Source: Gallalistipes aquisgranensis (GTDB lineage Bacteria; Bacteroidota; Bacteroidia; Bacteroidales; Rikenellaceae). Taken from it: DNA of 64,000 nt. The DNA lies in assembly GCF_014982715.1 (NCBI RefSeq), contig NZ_JADCJY010000001.1:1550001-1614000 (forward strand). The letters are read 5' to 3'. The notes under the pieces are model-generated. The model ran no database searches and was not told where the DNA came from. It saw nothing but the letters and a program-made list of their open reading frames with translations. Positions 24,569-33,519 of the stretch are shown piece by piece; positions within the stretch are counted from its first letter, which is position 1, and each line of letters opens with the position of its first letter. Position numbers and translations under genes: made by a program.

Positions 24569-26845
24569 ATGAAATACACGCTCCCGCTCCTTTTGCTTCC
24601 GCTGACCGCACTGCCGGGCCGGGCGTCGGAGGCCGATTCCGTACGCAGCTACCGCATGGACGAAGTGGTGGTCACCGCCACCCGCGCCCCGCTGCCCCTG
24701 AAGAGCGCCCCCGTACTGACACGCGTGATCCCCGCGGCCGAAATCCGCCGTTCGGGCATCCCCACCCTCCAGGGCCTGCTGGAAAAGGAGCTGGCCGGCG
24801 TGGAGTTCCACCAGGCCGGCTACGGCCAGAGCCTGTCGTTCCAGGGGCTCGACGCCCGGTACGTACTCTTTCTGGTGGACGGCGAACGGATGGCGGGCGA
24901 GACCTACGGCAATATCGACTACAACCGGATTCCCCTCTCCAACATCGAGCGGATCGAGATCGTGCGGGGCGCCTCGTCGGTGCTCTACGGCTCCAATGCC
25001 ATGGGAGCCGTGGTGAATGTCATCACCCGTATGCCCCGGGAGAGGGTCGAAGTCGGCGCGTCGGTGCGCTACGGCACGCCTTTCCAGCGAAACGGCGGCG
25101 AGACGATGGGCTCCGGCGCCTCGACCCACGACCTGGAGACCTACCGCGACCGGCTCGACGTGCCCAATCTCCGCAGCGAGGTGAGCGTGGGACTGAAACT
25201 GAACCGGTTCCGTTCGCTCACCACAGCCTCCTACCGTTCGGTGGACGCCTACCGGCTGAGCGGCACGAAAAACGAAGAGCGGCACTACGAACGCCTGATC
25301 CCCATGTCGCCCGACATCGCCTCGATGATGACCGGCACACCCTCCTTCAACCCGGGCACTCCCGTCTCCGACACCACGCTCAGCGTCCCGCCCGATTCGC
25401 GCGGGCTGAGCGTCAGCGGCTGGCGGGACTGGAGCGTGGGACAGCGGTTCGACTACGAACTCTCGGAGCAGTTCCGCTTCGAACTTTCGGGCAGCTACTT
25501 CCGGAAGCAGCGGTTCGATTTCCAGAACAGCATCATGGACGACAACCCCCTCTCGGCGGTTTTCGGCAACAACGACGTGTGGACGTTCGAGAGTTACCGG
25601 GGATACAACCTGAAGGCGCTCATGGAACACTCGCCCAACCGCCGCAACAAGATCTACCTCTCCTACGTGCGGGACGAATACCGCCGCGACCTGGACAGCC
25701 TCAGCGGCGTGCGCACCCCGAAACAGCGTCACACCTACAACATTCCCCGCCTGCTGTGGACGCTGGAAGCCGGCCGCTCGCACCGTCTCACCACGGGAAT
25801 CGAGATGACCAACGAGCAGCTCCGGTTCGACCTGAACGCCGACCCGCGCGGGTTCGACGACGTAAAGAGCATGAACACCGGTTCGGCCTACGTACAGGAC
25901 GAGATACTGACCGGACACCGGGTCAGTTTCGTGGTGGGCGTGCGGGGCGAATACAACGACCGGTTCGGCTGGCAGGTCACCCCGAAAGCCTCGGCCAAAC
26001 TCACAGCGGGCGACTTTTCCGTACGGGCCAACTATTCGAACGGATACCGCAACCCGTCGCTCAAGGAAATGTACATGGAACTGGACATTCCGGTGGCCAA
26101 CTCGCCCCGGATCATCGGCAATCCCGGGCTGAAACCGGAAAAGAACCACTATCTGTCGCTCTGCCTGGAATACGACCGGGAGGCGTTCAACCTGTCGGCC
26201 TCGGTGAACCAGAGCTATTTCCGCAACAAGATCGACGCCCGCCGCCTGCCGGACGAAGGCACGAGGCAGGTGATGCGCTACGAAAACATCGACCGAAGCC
26301 GGTTCGGCAGCGTCGAACTGATCGGCCGGCTGCGGCTGTTGCCGGGCCTCGTGCTCAACGGCAACTACAACTACGTCTACCAGCACGACAACGCGCCCGA
26401 AGGCTCCACCCAGTACATCTTTCCCAGCCCCCACACGGCCACCTTCTCGCTCGACTACCGTTTCGCCCGCAAGCGTTTCACGTTCGGCGCCGAAGCCCAC
26501 GTGCGCTATGTGGGAGCCAAGGAGTACGAGGATTTCATGCCCTACATCGAGATACCCGATGCACTGGCCGGATTCATCCGCGACAAGATCGACGGCAAGC
26601 CGGGAGGCCCCACCCCGGAGGTGATCGCCGCCATGCGGCAGTTCAAATACTACACGGGAACCTATACGGCCCGCCATCCTTCCTACGCCGTATGCGGCGT
26701 GACGCTGAACGCGGAGTGGAACCGCCGGGTGATGCTCGCCGTGGGCGGCGAAAACCTGTTCGACTACGCCCCGCAGGTGGTCAATTTCAATTCGGCCCTT
26801 ACCGCCCCGCGCAACTTCTTCGTCCAGCTTTCGTTCCGCTACTGA
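24569..26845 (+). CDS. TonB-dependent outer-membrane receptor
   Basis: A 758-residue ligand-gated porin that imports a bound substrate using TonB energy. A signal peptide spans about 1-20 and the TonB box is DEVVVTATRA near 31-40. The plug domain follows (IPTLQGLLEKELAGVEF, FLVDGERMAGETYGNIDYN, IERIEIVRGASSVLYGSNAMGAVVNVIT), then the 22-strand barrel ending in VQLSFRY. Plug features resemble haem, colicin-I or cobalamin-type receptors more than SusC, and no SusD partner follows. The substrate is unknown. Its last 7 nt overlap the convergent prmA. Confidence 0.9.
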   Translation: MKYTLPLLLLPLTALPGRASEADSVRSYRMDEVVVTATRAPLPLKSAPVLTRVIPAAEIRRSGIPTLQGLLEKELAGVEFHQAGYGQSLSFQGLDARYVLFLVDGERMAGETYGNIDYNRIPLSNIERIEIVRGASSVLYGSNAMGAVVNVITRMPRERVEVGASVRYGTPFQRNGGETMGSGASTHDLETYRDRLDVPNLRSEVSVGLKLNRFRSLTTASYRSVDAYRLSGTKNEERHYERLIPMSPDIASMMTGTPSFNPGTPVSDTTLSVPPDSRGLSVSGWRDWSVGQRFDYELSEQFRFELSGSYFRKQRFDFQNSIMDDNPLSAVFGNNDVWTFESYRGYNLKALMEHSPNRRNKIYLSYVRDEYRRDLDSLSGVRTPKQRHTYNIPRLLWTLEAGRSHRLTTGIEMTNEQLRFDLNADPRGFDDVKSMNTGSAYVQDEILTGHRVSFVVGVRGEYNDRFGWQVTPKASAKLTAGDFSVRANYSNGYRNPSLKEMYMELDIPVANSPRIIGNPGLKPEKNHYLSLCLEYDREAFNLSASVNQSYFRNKIDARRLPDEGTRQVMRYENIDRSRFGSVELIGRLRLLPGLVLNGNYNYVYQHDNAPEGSTQYIFPSPHTATFSLDYRFARKRFTFGAEAHVRYVGAKEYEDFMPYIEIPDALAGFIRDKIDGKPGGPTPEVIAAMRQFKYYTGTYTARHPSYAVCGVTLNAEWNRRVMLAVGGENLFDYAPQVVNFNSALTAPRNFFVQLSFRY

Positions 26846-27687
26846 GGCAAAACGGCTTTCCGGCAGCAGACCACGGCCCAGCCATCCTTCAGGCGCGTAG
26901 CCGTCACGGAGAGGCCGAGCGAAACCGCCCGTTCCGAAATCGCGGGAACGTCGCCTTCGAGGATACCGCTCATCAGCAGTTCGCCCCCTTCGGACAGCGT
27001 CCCGACATAAGCGGGCATATCGGCCAGCAGGATATTGCGGTTGATATTCGCCAGCACGAAATCGTACCGGCGTCCCGCCAGCAGCGAAGCGTCGCCCAGC
27101 AGGGGCGTCACCCGGTCGGCGACACCGTTCACCGCGACATTCTCGCGGCAGTTCTCGTCGGCCCACTCGTCGATATCGACGGCGTCTACGTGCGCGGCAC
27201 CCCGGAGGGCCGCCACGATGGCCAGCACCCCCGTACCGCTGCCCATGTCGAGCCCCCGTTTTCCCGTCCAGTCCCGGGCAGGATCGGTCAGTTCGGCCGT
27301 CATCAGCCAGGTAGTGGCGTGGTGGCCGGTCCCGAACGACATCTTGGGCATAATGACCGCCTCCAGCGGCAGATCGGGACGGGCCTCATGGAACGGGGCC
27401 CGAATCATGCAGCGGCCCTCCACTTCGACCGGTTCGAAACGGGACTCCCACAGGGCGTTCCAGTTCACCGTCTCGATACAGACGTAGGTAGCTCCGGCAA
27501 TGCCCTGCTCCCGCAGGCACTCGTCCACCCCGGCCTTGCAGTCGGCCAGGCGGTCCTTGGGGATATAGGCCTTCAGCACCCCTCTCTCTTCCGTGAAACT
27601 CTCGAAGGGGAAATCGGCCAGGAAAGCCGTCACGATCTCCGCCTGCGCGGCATCCGCCACGGGAACGGAAAGTTCGATATAGTCCAT
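26839..27687 (-). CDS. prmA: ribosomal protein L11 methyltransferase
   Basis: A 282-residue SAM methyltransferase that trimethylates ribosomal protein L11. The N-terminal substrate-recognition domain (about 1-60) precedes the catalytic domain: FGTGHHATTWLM, MGSGTGVLAIVAALRGA (motif I), VDAVDIDEWADENCRENVAVNG and FVLANINRNIL (the N-P-P-Y-like motif of PrmA). The start ATG 27687 lies close to the xerD promoter on the other strand. Convergent overlap with the TonB receptor gene is 7 nt. Confidence 0.92.
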   Translation of the reverse strand: MDYIELSVPVADAAQAEIVTAFLADFPFESFTEERGVLKAYIPKDRLADCKAGVDECLREQGIAGATYVCIETVNWNALWESRFEPVEVEGRCMIRAPFHEARPDLPLEAVIMPKMSFGTGHHATTWLMTAELTDPARDWTGKRGLDMGSGTGVLAIVAALRGAAHVDAVDIDEWADENCRENVAVNGVADRVTPLLGDASLLAGRRYDFVLANINRNILLADMPAYVGTLSEGGELLMSGILEGDVPAISERAVSLGLSVTATRLKDGWAVVCCRKAVLPQ

Positions 27688-27706
27688 TTTTTCGGAATAT
27701 TATGCG

Positions 27707-27714
27707 TATTTTTG
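27707..27714 (+). promoter_or_regulatory. xerD -7 box
   Basis: TATTTTTG matches TAnnTTTG and lies 28 nt before the xerD ATG. The opposite strand holds a near match, TACCTTTA, for prmA in the same 54-nt gap. Confidence 0.45.
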
Positions 27715-27741
27715 CGTAAAGGTAGCGATTAATCACGGAAT

Positions 27742-28683
27742 ATGGCAACGAACCGGAGCGAAAACTGGGAGAGCCTGCTCCCCGAGTACGAAACATACCT
27801 CACGATCGAAAAACACCTGTCGCCGAACAGCGTGGCGGCTTACATGCGCGACGCACGGGAACTGGCCGGATTCATCGGCCGGGAGTTCGGACTGGGACCG
27901 CTCGAGGTGGAAGCGCCCCATCTGGAGGCCTTCATGGCGGAGCTTTACGACCTGGGCATGAGCAAGAGCAGCCAGGCCCGGAAACTGAGCGGGGTGAAGA
28001 GTTTCTACCACTTTCTGGCCGTCACCGACCGCATCGAAAATCTGCCCACCGAATTCATCGACCCGCCCAAACCCTCCCGTCATCTGCCCGACGTGCTCAC
28101 GGTGGAGGAGATCGACCGGATCATCGGCACGATCGACCTCAGCCAACCGCAGGGACACCGCAACCGGGCCATGTTGGAGACCCTGTACAGCTGCGGCCTG
28201 CGCGTGTCGGAACTGGTAACGCTGCGCATCTCCGACCTCTTTTTCGACGACGGATACATACGGGTCACGGGCAAGGGCGACAAACAGCGGCTGGTGCCGG
28301 TGAGCGACCAGGCCCGTAAGTCCATCGGACTGTATCTCGGACAGCGGGCCGCCATGAAGGTTGCCCGGGGCTGCGAGGAGACCCTGTTCCTGAACCGCCG
28401 GGGAGAGGAACTCACCCGCGTCATGGTCTTCACCATCCTGAAACGGTGCGCCCAGGAGGCCGGAATCGTCAAGCGGATCAGTCCCCACACCCTGCGGCAC
28501 TCGTTCGCCACCCACCTGCTGACCGGCGGGGCGGGTATCCGCCAGGTACAGGAGATGCTCGGACACGAATCGGTCACCACCACCGAGATATACACCCATC
28601 TCGACACCTCCCACCTCCGCGAAAGCCTGAAAGAACACCACCCGCTCGGAAAGGCCGACAAGACGGACCCGAAATCCAGGTAA
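27742..28683 (+). CDS. xerD: tyrosine site-specific recombinase XerD
   Basis: A 313-residue recombinase that resolves chromosome dimers at dif with a partner recombinase. An N-terminal SAM-like core-binding domain (about 10-100) is followed by the catalytic domain. Active-site residues are visible: Arg in YSCGLRVSELVTLR, the Lys loop GKGDKQRLVP, His/Arg in HTLRHSFATHLL, His in LGHESVTTTEIY, and the nucleophile Tyr in the same segment (IYTHL). The lack of phage genes and its housekeeping length argue against a phage integrase. XerC versus XerD cannot be fully separated by eye. Confidence 0.88.
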   Translation: MATNRSENWESLLPEYETYLTIEKHLSPNSVAAYMRDARELAGFIGREFGLGPLEVEAPHLEAFMAELYDLGMSKSSQARKLSGVKSFYHFLAVTDRIENLPTEFIDPPKPSRHLPDVLTVEEIDRIIGTIDLSQPQGHRNRAMLETLYSCGLRVSELVTLRISDLFFDDGYIRVTGKGDKQRLVPVSDQARKSIGLYLGQRAAMKVARGCEETLFLNRRGEELTRVMVFTILKRCAQEAGIVKRISPHTLRHSFATHLLTGGAGIRQVQEMLGHESVTTTEIYTHLDTSHLRESLKEHHPLGKADKTDPKSR

Positions 28684-28705
28684 AAACCGCAGAGGTTCCC
28701 CGCCC

Positions 28706-29137
28706 ATGAAAAGCCATGCCATGATCCCCCGACTCGCCGCCCTCTTTCCGCTGCTCCTTCCCCTGATGCTGTTTGCCGCTTCCCCGGCAAAAGAGGTGAA
28801 AACCTCGGACGGAAAGACATTCGTCATCGAGAAAGGCCGTAATTCCTGTCGAATAACCGACAAGGTCGGGTATCGCCCCGGTCAGGGGAAACAACCCTGC
28901 TATTTCACCAGCGTCGTACCGCCGTATCCCTTTTCGGAGATGCTTTCGGCACTGCAAATGACCACACGGGCCACGCCGTTCTCGATGGCACGGAAAGCGT
29001 TGTCGAGCTTGGGCAGCATACCGTCGGCCACGACACCCCCGGCCTGCAGGCGGGCATATTCCGCCCGGTCGATACGCGGAATCACGGAGTTCTCGTCGTC
29101 CACATCACGCAACACGCCCCTTTTCTCGAAACAGTAG
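28706..29137 (+). CDS. possible small secreted protein (uncertain)
   Basis: An ATG 22 nt after xerD opens a frame with a convincing signal peptide (residues about 6-26, PRLAALFPLLLPLMLFAASP) and then EVKTSDGKTFVIEKG. The frame runs on through the 3' end of argB in antisense, where its sequence loses character. Only the first roughly 65 codons (to about 28900) lie in the 216-nt gap between xerD and argB. It could be a real short exported protein, a truncated gene whose end was lost, or chance. I do not recognise a family. Confidence 0.25.
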   Translation: MKSHAMIPRLAALFPLLLPLMLFAASPAKEVKTSDGKTFVIEKGRNSCRITDKVGYRPGQGKQPCYFTSVVPPYPFSEMLSALQMTTRATPFSMARKALSSLGSIPSATTPPACRRAYSARSIRGITEFSSSTSRNTPLFSKQ

Positions 29138-29715
29138 ATCAGCTCGACCTCCCGTCCGGCTGTACACGCACCGTCCGGCACGCTTTTCCCCGGCTGGCCG
29201 CCGGCCATGGCCACGGCCAGTGCGGAAGCCACGGTGTCGGCGTTCGTGTTTAGCAGCTCGCCCCGGTCGGGATCGAAAGTGATGGGAGCGGCCACGAGCG
29301 TAAAACCTGCCGAAAGCAGTTTGCCGGCCAACTCCGTATTCACGGCCGCAGGATCGCCCACATAGCCGTAATCGACCGGCCGGGGAGCCCGGCGTACCGA
29401 ACGGATCAACTGTCCGTCCGCCCCGCAAAGGCCGAGGGCGTCGCACCCTGCACGCTGCAACTTACCGACAATGGTTTTGTTGATAAGTCCGGCATAGACC
29501 ATCGTTACCACTCTCAGCGTCTGTTCGTCCGTCACCCGCCGGCCCTTTATCATAACCGTCTCTATGTCAAGCGAACGACAGATCGTAGTAGCCACTTTGC
29601 CTCCGCCGTGCACCAATATCTTGTCGCCTTCGAGCGCGGCGAAATCGGTCAGGAAACGGTCCAACTTTTCCGGGTTATCCACAATGTTTCCCCCGATCTT
29701 TACGATTTTCAACAT
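28900..29715 (-). CDS. argB: N-acetylglutamate kinase (acylglutamate kinase)
   Basis: A 271-residue amino-acid kinase that phosphorylates N-acylglutamate, the second step of arginine synthesis. The phosphate-binding Lys is in LKIVKIGGNIV and the glycine loop in ILVHGGGKVA. LLNTNADTVASALAVAM and the C-terminal DGMLPKLDNAFRAIENGV match ArgB. It is the last gene of the arg unit, 82 nt after argD. In Bacteroides the acyl group is succinyl rather than acetyl; the sequence alone does not decide this here. Confidence 0.93.
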   Translation of the reverse strand: MLKIVKIGGNIVDNPEKLDRFLTDFAALEGDKILVHGGGKVATTICRSLDIETVMIKGRRVTDEQTLRVVTMVYAGLINKTIVGKLQRAGCDALGLCGADGQLIRSVRRAPRPVDYGYVGDPAAVNTELAGKLLSAGFTLVAAPITFDPDRGELLNTNADTVASALAVAMAGGQPGKSVPDGACTAGREVELIYCFEKRGVLRDVDDENSVIPRIDRAEYARLQAGGVVADGMLPKLDNAFRAIENGVARVVICSAESISEKGYGGTTLVK

Positions 29716-29769
29716 GGAATAAACGGTTTATGAACAGATTTCAATGGATTTTCGACAAGACTTTCCGCA

Positions 29770-29796
29770 GTTATCAACAACGCCGTTGTCGATAAC
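29770..29796 (-). other. intercistronic hairpin argD/argB
   Basis: GTTATC and GATAAC pair outside, ACAAC and GTTGT pair inside, with one mismatch and a 3-nt loop, directly after the argD stop. There is no T run on the minus strand. A role in mRNA processing or stability is more likely than termination, since argB follows. Confidence 0.35.
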
Positions 29797-29797
29797 T

Positions 29798-30940
29798 TCA
29801 GTTTCCGGACTCCTTCAGCACTTTTTCGAAAGCCGCGAGGAAGCGGTCGGCATGCTCGCGCGTGATGTTGAGCGCAGGAAGCAGGCGGATCACCTTCGTT
29901 CCCGAACTTCCGACGAAAACGTGTTCGTCGAAAAGCAGCTTTTTCCGCAGGGGAGCCGTCTCGACCGGCAGTTCAATGCCGATCATCAGACCCCGTCCGC
30001 GCACCTCGGCGATACCGGGCAGGGAGCGCAGACGCTCCATCAGGTAACCGCCGATTTCGGCCACGTTTTCGATCAGGCCGTCGCGCCCGATCACTTCGGC
30101 CACGGCGATGGCGGCGGCACAGGCCAGGTGGTTGCCGCCGAACGTGGTGCCGAGCATGCCGTAGGTGGGCGCGATATGCGGAGCGATGGAGATGGCCCCG
30201 ATCGGGAAACCGTTGCCGATACCTTTGGCCATCGTATAAATATCGGCATCGACACCGGCCCAGTCATGGGAATAATACTTGCCGCTGCGTCCGCATCCGC
30301 ACTGCACGCTGTCGGCTATGTAAACAGCCCCGTACCGGTCGCACAGACGGCGGATCGCCTGCAGGAATTCCGGCGAAGCGACCCGGATGCCGCCCACGCC
30401 CTGAATCCCTTCGACGATGACCGAAGAGACCTCTCCGCCGCGCCCGGCGAAGAACTTTTCCAGCGCCTCCGTATCGTTGAAAGGCAGAAAAACGACATGG
30501 TCGGTACGGTTGACCGGGGCCACGATCTTCGGATTGTCCGTCGCGGAGACGGCCAGCGACGTACGCCCGTGGAAAGCACCCGTGAAGGCCACCACCAGCG
30601 AACGGCCGTTATGGAACGAAGCCAGCTTCATGGCATTCTCGTTGGCCTCGGCCCCCGAATTGCAGAGGAAGAGCTGATAATCGGTCTTCCCCGAAAGACG
30701 GCCGAGTTTCTCGGCCAGTTCCCGCTGACGGGCGATGATCACGGAGTTGGAATAGAACCCGATCTGTTCCAGCTGACGGGTGACGGCCTCCACATACTCC
30801 CGTCGGGTATGGCCGATGGAGATCACGGCGTGTCCGCCGTACATATCGAGATAACGGGTCCCCTTGTCGTCCCACACGTAGGAACCTTCGGCCCGGACGA
30901 TACAGATATCGTTCAACGGGTAGACGTCAAACATTTTCAT
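29798..30940 (-). CDS. argD: acetylornithine/succinylornithine aminotransferase
   Basis: A 380-residue class III PLP aminotransferase that converts N-acylglutamate semialdehyde to N-acylornithine. Signature parts: YVWDDKGTRYLDMYGGHAV, FLCNSGAEANENAMKLA, AFHGRTSLAVSATD, and the PLP lysine in IYTMAKGIGNGFPIGA. Its place between argC and argB supports arginine synthesis over ornithine catabolism. The gap to argC is 50 nt. Confidence 0.94.
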   Translation of the reverse strand: MKMFDVYPLNDICIVRAEGSYVWDDKGTRYLDMYGGHAVISIGHTRREYVEAVTRQLEQIGFYSNSVIIARQRELAEKLGRLSGKTDYQLFLCNSGAEANENAMKLASFHNGRSLVVAFTGAFHGRTSLAVSATDNPKIVAPVNRTDHVVFLPFNDTEALEKFFAGRGGEVSSVIVEGIQGVGGIRVASPEFLQAIRRLCDRYGAVYIADSVQCGCGRSGKYYSHDWAGVDADIYTMAKGIGNGFPIGAISIAPHIAPTYGMLGTTFGGNHLACAAAIAVAEVIGRDGLIENVAEIGGYLMERLRSLPGIAEVRGRGLMIGIELPVETAPLRKKLLFDEHVFVGSSGTKVIRLLPALNITREHADRFLAAFEKVLKESGN

Positions 30941-30990
30941 ACTGCACAGATTTTTATTCCATTCACAAATAAGTCGTTCGCATGCCGGAG

Positions 30991-31971
30991 CTAAAACGCC
31001 ACCGGCTTGAGCAGCAGGCCTGCCCGCTCGTCGAGCCCGAACATCAGGTTCAGGTTCTGGACCGCCTGGCCGCTGGCCCCTTTCAGCAGATTGTCGATCA
31101 CACTAACGATCAGCAGCTTATCCCCGTGTTTCTCCACCGACAGGAGGCATTTGTTGGTGTTGACCACCTGTTTGAGATTCACGTTCCGGTCGCTCACGAA
31201 GGTGAACGCGGCATCGCGGTAATACTCCCTGTACAGCTCCAGGGCCTGTTCCTGCGTCAGATCGGAATCGGTATAGACCGAAGCGATGATTCCCCGCGTG
31301 AAATCGCCCCGGTAGGGAATGAAGTCTATCCCGGACGAAAAGCCCGGCATGAGCGAACGGATGCTCTCGCCGATCTCCTTCAGGTGCTGGTGTTCGAACG
31401 CCTTATAGACGGAGAAATTGTTGGCGCGCCAACTGAAATGGGAGGTCGGGGCGAGCTTCTGTCCGGCCCCGGTGCTTCCCGTGGCGGCACTGATATGCAC
31501 GTCCGAGGCGAGCAGTCCGCCGGCAGCCAACGGCAGCATGGCCAGCTGAAGACAGGTGGCGAAACAGCCCGGATTGGCGATGTTCCGGGCCGAACGGATT
31601 TTCTCCCGGTTCATCTCCGGCAGACCGTAAACGAAATTCCGGTCGCCGAACGTCGCCCCGGCCGCCAGGCGGAAATCCTGGCTCAAGTCAATCACCCTCA
31701 CGCTCCCGGGCAGCGGATGAGCCTCCATCCACTTGCGGGCATCGCCGTGCCCCACACAGAGCATCAGCAGGTCGACGTCCGTGCTCAACCGGTCCGTGAA
31801 CCGCATATCGGTTTCACCGAACAAATCGGCGTGCACGTCGCTCAGGAGGTTTCCCCCGTTACTGTTGCTATGCACGAAAACGAGTTCCACCTGCGGATGC
31901 CGCAACAGAATACGGATGGCCTCGCCCCCCGTATAACCGGCCCCGCCTACGATTCCGACTCTTACCTTCAT
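30991..31971 (-). CDS. argC: N-acetyl-gamma-glutamyl-phosphate reductase
   Basis: A 326-residue NADP-dependent reductase that makes N-acylglutamate semialdehyde. VGIVGGAGYTGGEAIRIL is the dinucleotide-binding start, and the catalytic Cys lies in ANPGCFATCLQLAMLPL. The start is the ATG at 31971, which shares one base with the stop of the upstream SMR gene (TGATG). A TTG directly before it also lies in frame but is less likely. This tight coupling ties the transporter gene to the pathway genes. Confidence 0.95.
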   Translation of the reverse strand: MKVRVGIVGGAGYTGGEAIRILLRHPQVELVFVHSNSNGGNLLSDVHADLFGETDMRFTDRLSTDVDLLMLCVGHGDARKWMEAHPLPGSVRVIDLSQDFRLAAGATFGDRNFVYGLPEMNREKIRSARNIANPGCFATCLQLAMLPLAAGGLLASDVHISAATGSTGAGQKLAPTSHFSWRANNFSVYKAFEHQHLKEIGESIRSLMPGFSSGIDFIPYRGDFTRGIIASVYTDSDLTQEQALELYREYYRDAAFTFVSDRNVNLKQVVNTNKCLLSVEKHGDKLLIVSVIDNLLKGASGQAVQNLNLMFGLDERAGLLLKPVAF

Positions 31972-32297
31972 CAATGTACGCTTTTCGAAAACAGGTTAAT
32001 GACTACGACCCCGGCCACGATCAGAGCCATGCCCGCCACAGCGGCCGCATCGGGCTTCTGGCCGTAGAGCAGGGCCGCCACCAGCGTGACCAGCACGATC
32101 CCGGCACCGCTCCAGATGGCGTAGGCGATCCCCACGGGAATCGACCGGAGCACCAGACTGAGGAAATAGAACGCCACGGCATAGCCGGCCACCGTAAGCA
32201 CGGAAGGCCACAGCCGCGTAAAGGATTCGGAGGCTTTCAGCGCGCTGGTGGCGACGATCTCGGCGAGAATCGCCACCAGCAGGAATACCCACTTCAT
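31971..32297 (-). CDS. small multidrug resistance (SMR) family transporter
   Basis: A 108-residue protein with four TM helices, the size of EmrE. The essential membrane Glu is at residue 13 ([16 protein letters not shown]). [16 protein letters not shown] matches the Qac/EmrE subtype rather than guanidinium exporters, which usually carry a W-T-G-I-G spelling. SMR proteins act as dimers exchanging protons for cations. It lies between argG (3 nt gap) and argC (1 nt overlap), so it is embedded in the arginine operon. The substrate is unknown; a cationic metabolite or toxic compound is possible. Confidence 0.9.
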   Translation of the reverse strand: MKWVFLLVAILAEIVATSALKASESFTRLWPSVLTVAGYAVAFYFLSLVLRSIPVGIAYAIWSGAGIVLVTLVAALLYGQKPDAAAVAGMALIVAGVVVINLFSKSVH

Positions 32298-32300
32298 CGA

Positions 32301-33494
32301 CTACTCCTTTCCTCCGTTCACCTTATAATAAATACGATTCTGATTGCCGAAAATCTTGCCGAAGCCCTTCACGTCGTCGCTCGTCCAGTCGCTCATGGTC
32401 TCACCGTAAGCGCCGAACTTGTTGCTCATCAGGTCGTGTTCGCTCTTGATGCCGACCAGCACGAAACGATAGGGATGCAACTCTACATACACGTCGCCCG
32501 TGACGTTCCGCTGGCTCTTCTCGAGCATCGCCTCCATGTCGCGCATCACGGGATCGTAATACTGCCCCTCATGCAGGTGATTGCCGTAGAACGCCGAAAT
32601 CTGGTCTTTCCAGAAGAGCTGCCACTGGGTCAGCACATGTTTCTCGAGCATGTGGTGAGCCTTGATGATAATCATCGGGGCGGCGGCTTCGAAACCTACA
32701 CGCCCCTTGATGCCGATGATCGTATCGCCGACATGCATATCCCGCCCGATGGCGTAGGGCGCGGCTACGGCCTGAAGCGCCCGGATCGCCTCGACCCGGT
32801 CATCGTAACGCCTGCCGTCGAGCCCGACGAACTCCCCCCTTTCGAACGTGAGGGTGATCCGGCGGGGTTCGGTCTGCGTCAGCTGCGAAGGATAAGCCTC
32901 CTCGGGCAGGGTTTCGGAAGAGGTAAGGGTCTCCTTACCGCCCACGGAAGTACCCCAAAGGCCCTGGTTGATCGAATATTCGGCCTTCTTGAAATCGAAA
33001 TCCACGCCGTGCGAACGCAGGTAGGCGATCTCCTCCTCGCGGCTGAGACGCTTCTCGCGGATCAGGGCGATCACCTCGATCTCGGGCGCCATGATGTCGA
33101 AAATCATGTCGAAACGCACCTGGTCGTTACCGGCCCCCGTACTGCCGTGGCAGAGATAGTCGGCGCCGATGCTCCGTGCATACGCGGCAATGGCCGTGGC
33201 CTGCGAAATGCGTTCGGAGCTGACCGAAATGGGATAGGTCCCGTTTTTGAGCACATTGCCGAAAACCATGTACTTGATGGCATGGTCGTAGTAGTCCTGC
33301 GCCACATCGAGCGCCACGTAACTCTTGACGCCCAACCCCTTGGCCCGTCGCTCGATCCGCTCCAGCTCCTCGGGCGAAAAACCGCCCGTATTCGCCAACG
33401 CAGCATGGACTTCGAGGCCCATCTTCTTGGCCAGATAGATAGCGCAGTAAGACGTATCGAGGCCTCCGCTAAAGGCCAGAACCACTTTTTTCAT
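32301..33494 (-). CDS. argG: argininosuccinate synthase
   Basis: A 397-residue enzyme that condenses citrulline and aspartate with ATP. The PP-loop is VVLAFSGGLDTSYCAIYLA. The binding segments CHGSTGAGNDQVRFD and YSINQGLWGTSVGGKE match the family, although the protein is shorter than E. coli ArgG (447), as in the type 1 subfamily. It follows the ArgA-like gene by 25 nt. Confidence 0.95.
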   Translation of the reverse strand: MKKVVLAFSGGLDTSYCAIYLAKKMGLEVHAALANTGGFSPEELERIERRAKGLGVKSYVALDVAQDYYDHAIKYMVFGNVLKNGTYPISVSSERISQATAIAAYARSIGADYLCHGSTGAGNDQVRFDMIFDIMAPEIEVIALIREKRLSREEEIAYLRSHGVDFDFKKAEYSINQGLWGTSVGGKETLTSSETLPEEAYPSQLTQTEPRRITLTFERGEFVGLDGRRYDDRVEAIRALQAVAAPYAIGRDMHVGDTIIGIKGRVGFEAAAPMIIIKAHHMLEKHVLTQWQLFWKDQISAFYGNHLHEGQYYDPVMRDMEAMLEKSQRNVTGDVYVELHPYRFVLVGIKSEHDLMSNKFGAYGETMSDWTSDDVKGFGKIFGNQNRIYYKVNGGKE

Positions 33495-33519
33495 CGTATT
33501 TCGGTTTTAAAACGTTAGA

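Noticed and set aside
24541-27732. Open frame of over 1000 codons across the TonB receptor and prmA
   Set aside because: It overlaps a complete TonB receptor in another frame on the same strand and runs antisense through prmA; composition is low in complexity (Arg/Pro/His).
27742-28683. Tyrosine recombinase as a phage or element integrase
   Set aside because: There are no attachment-site repeats, phage genes or tRNA next to it, and its length and motifs fit housekeeping Xer recombinases.
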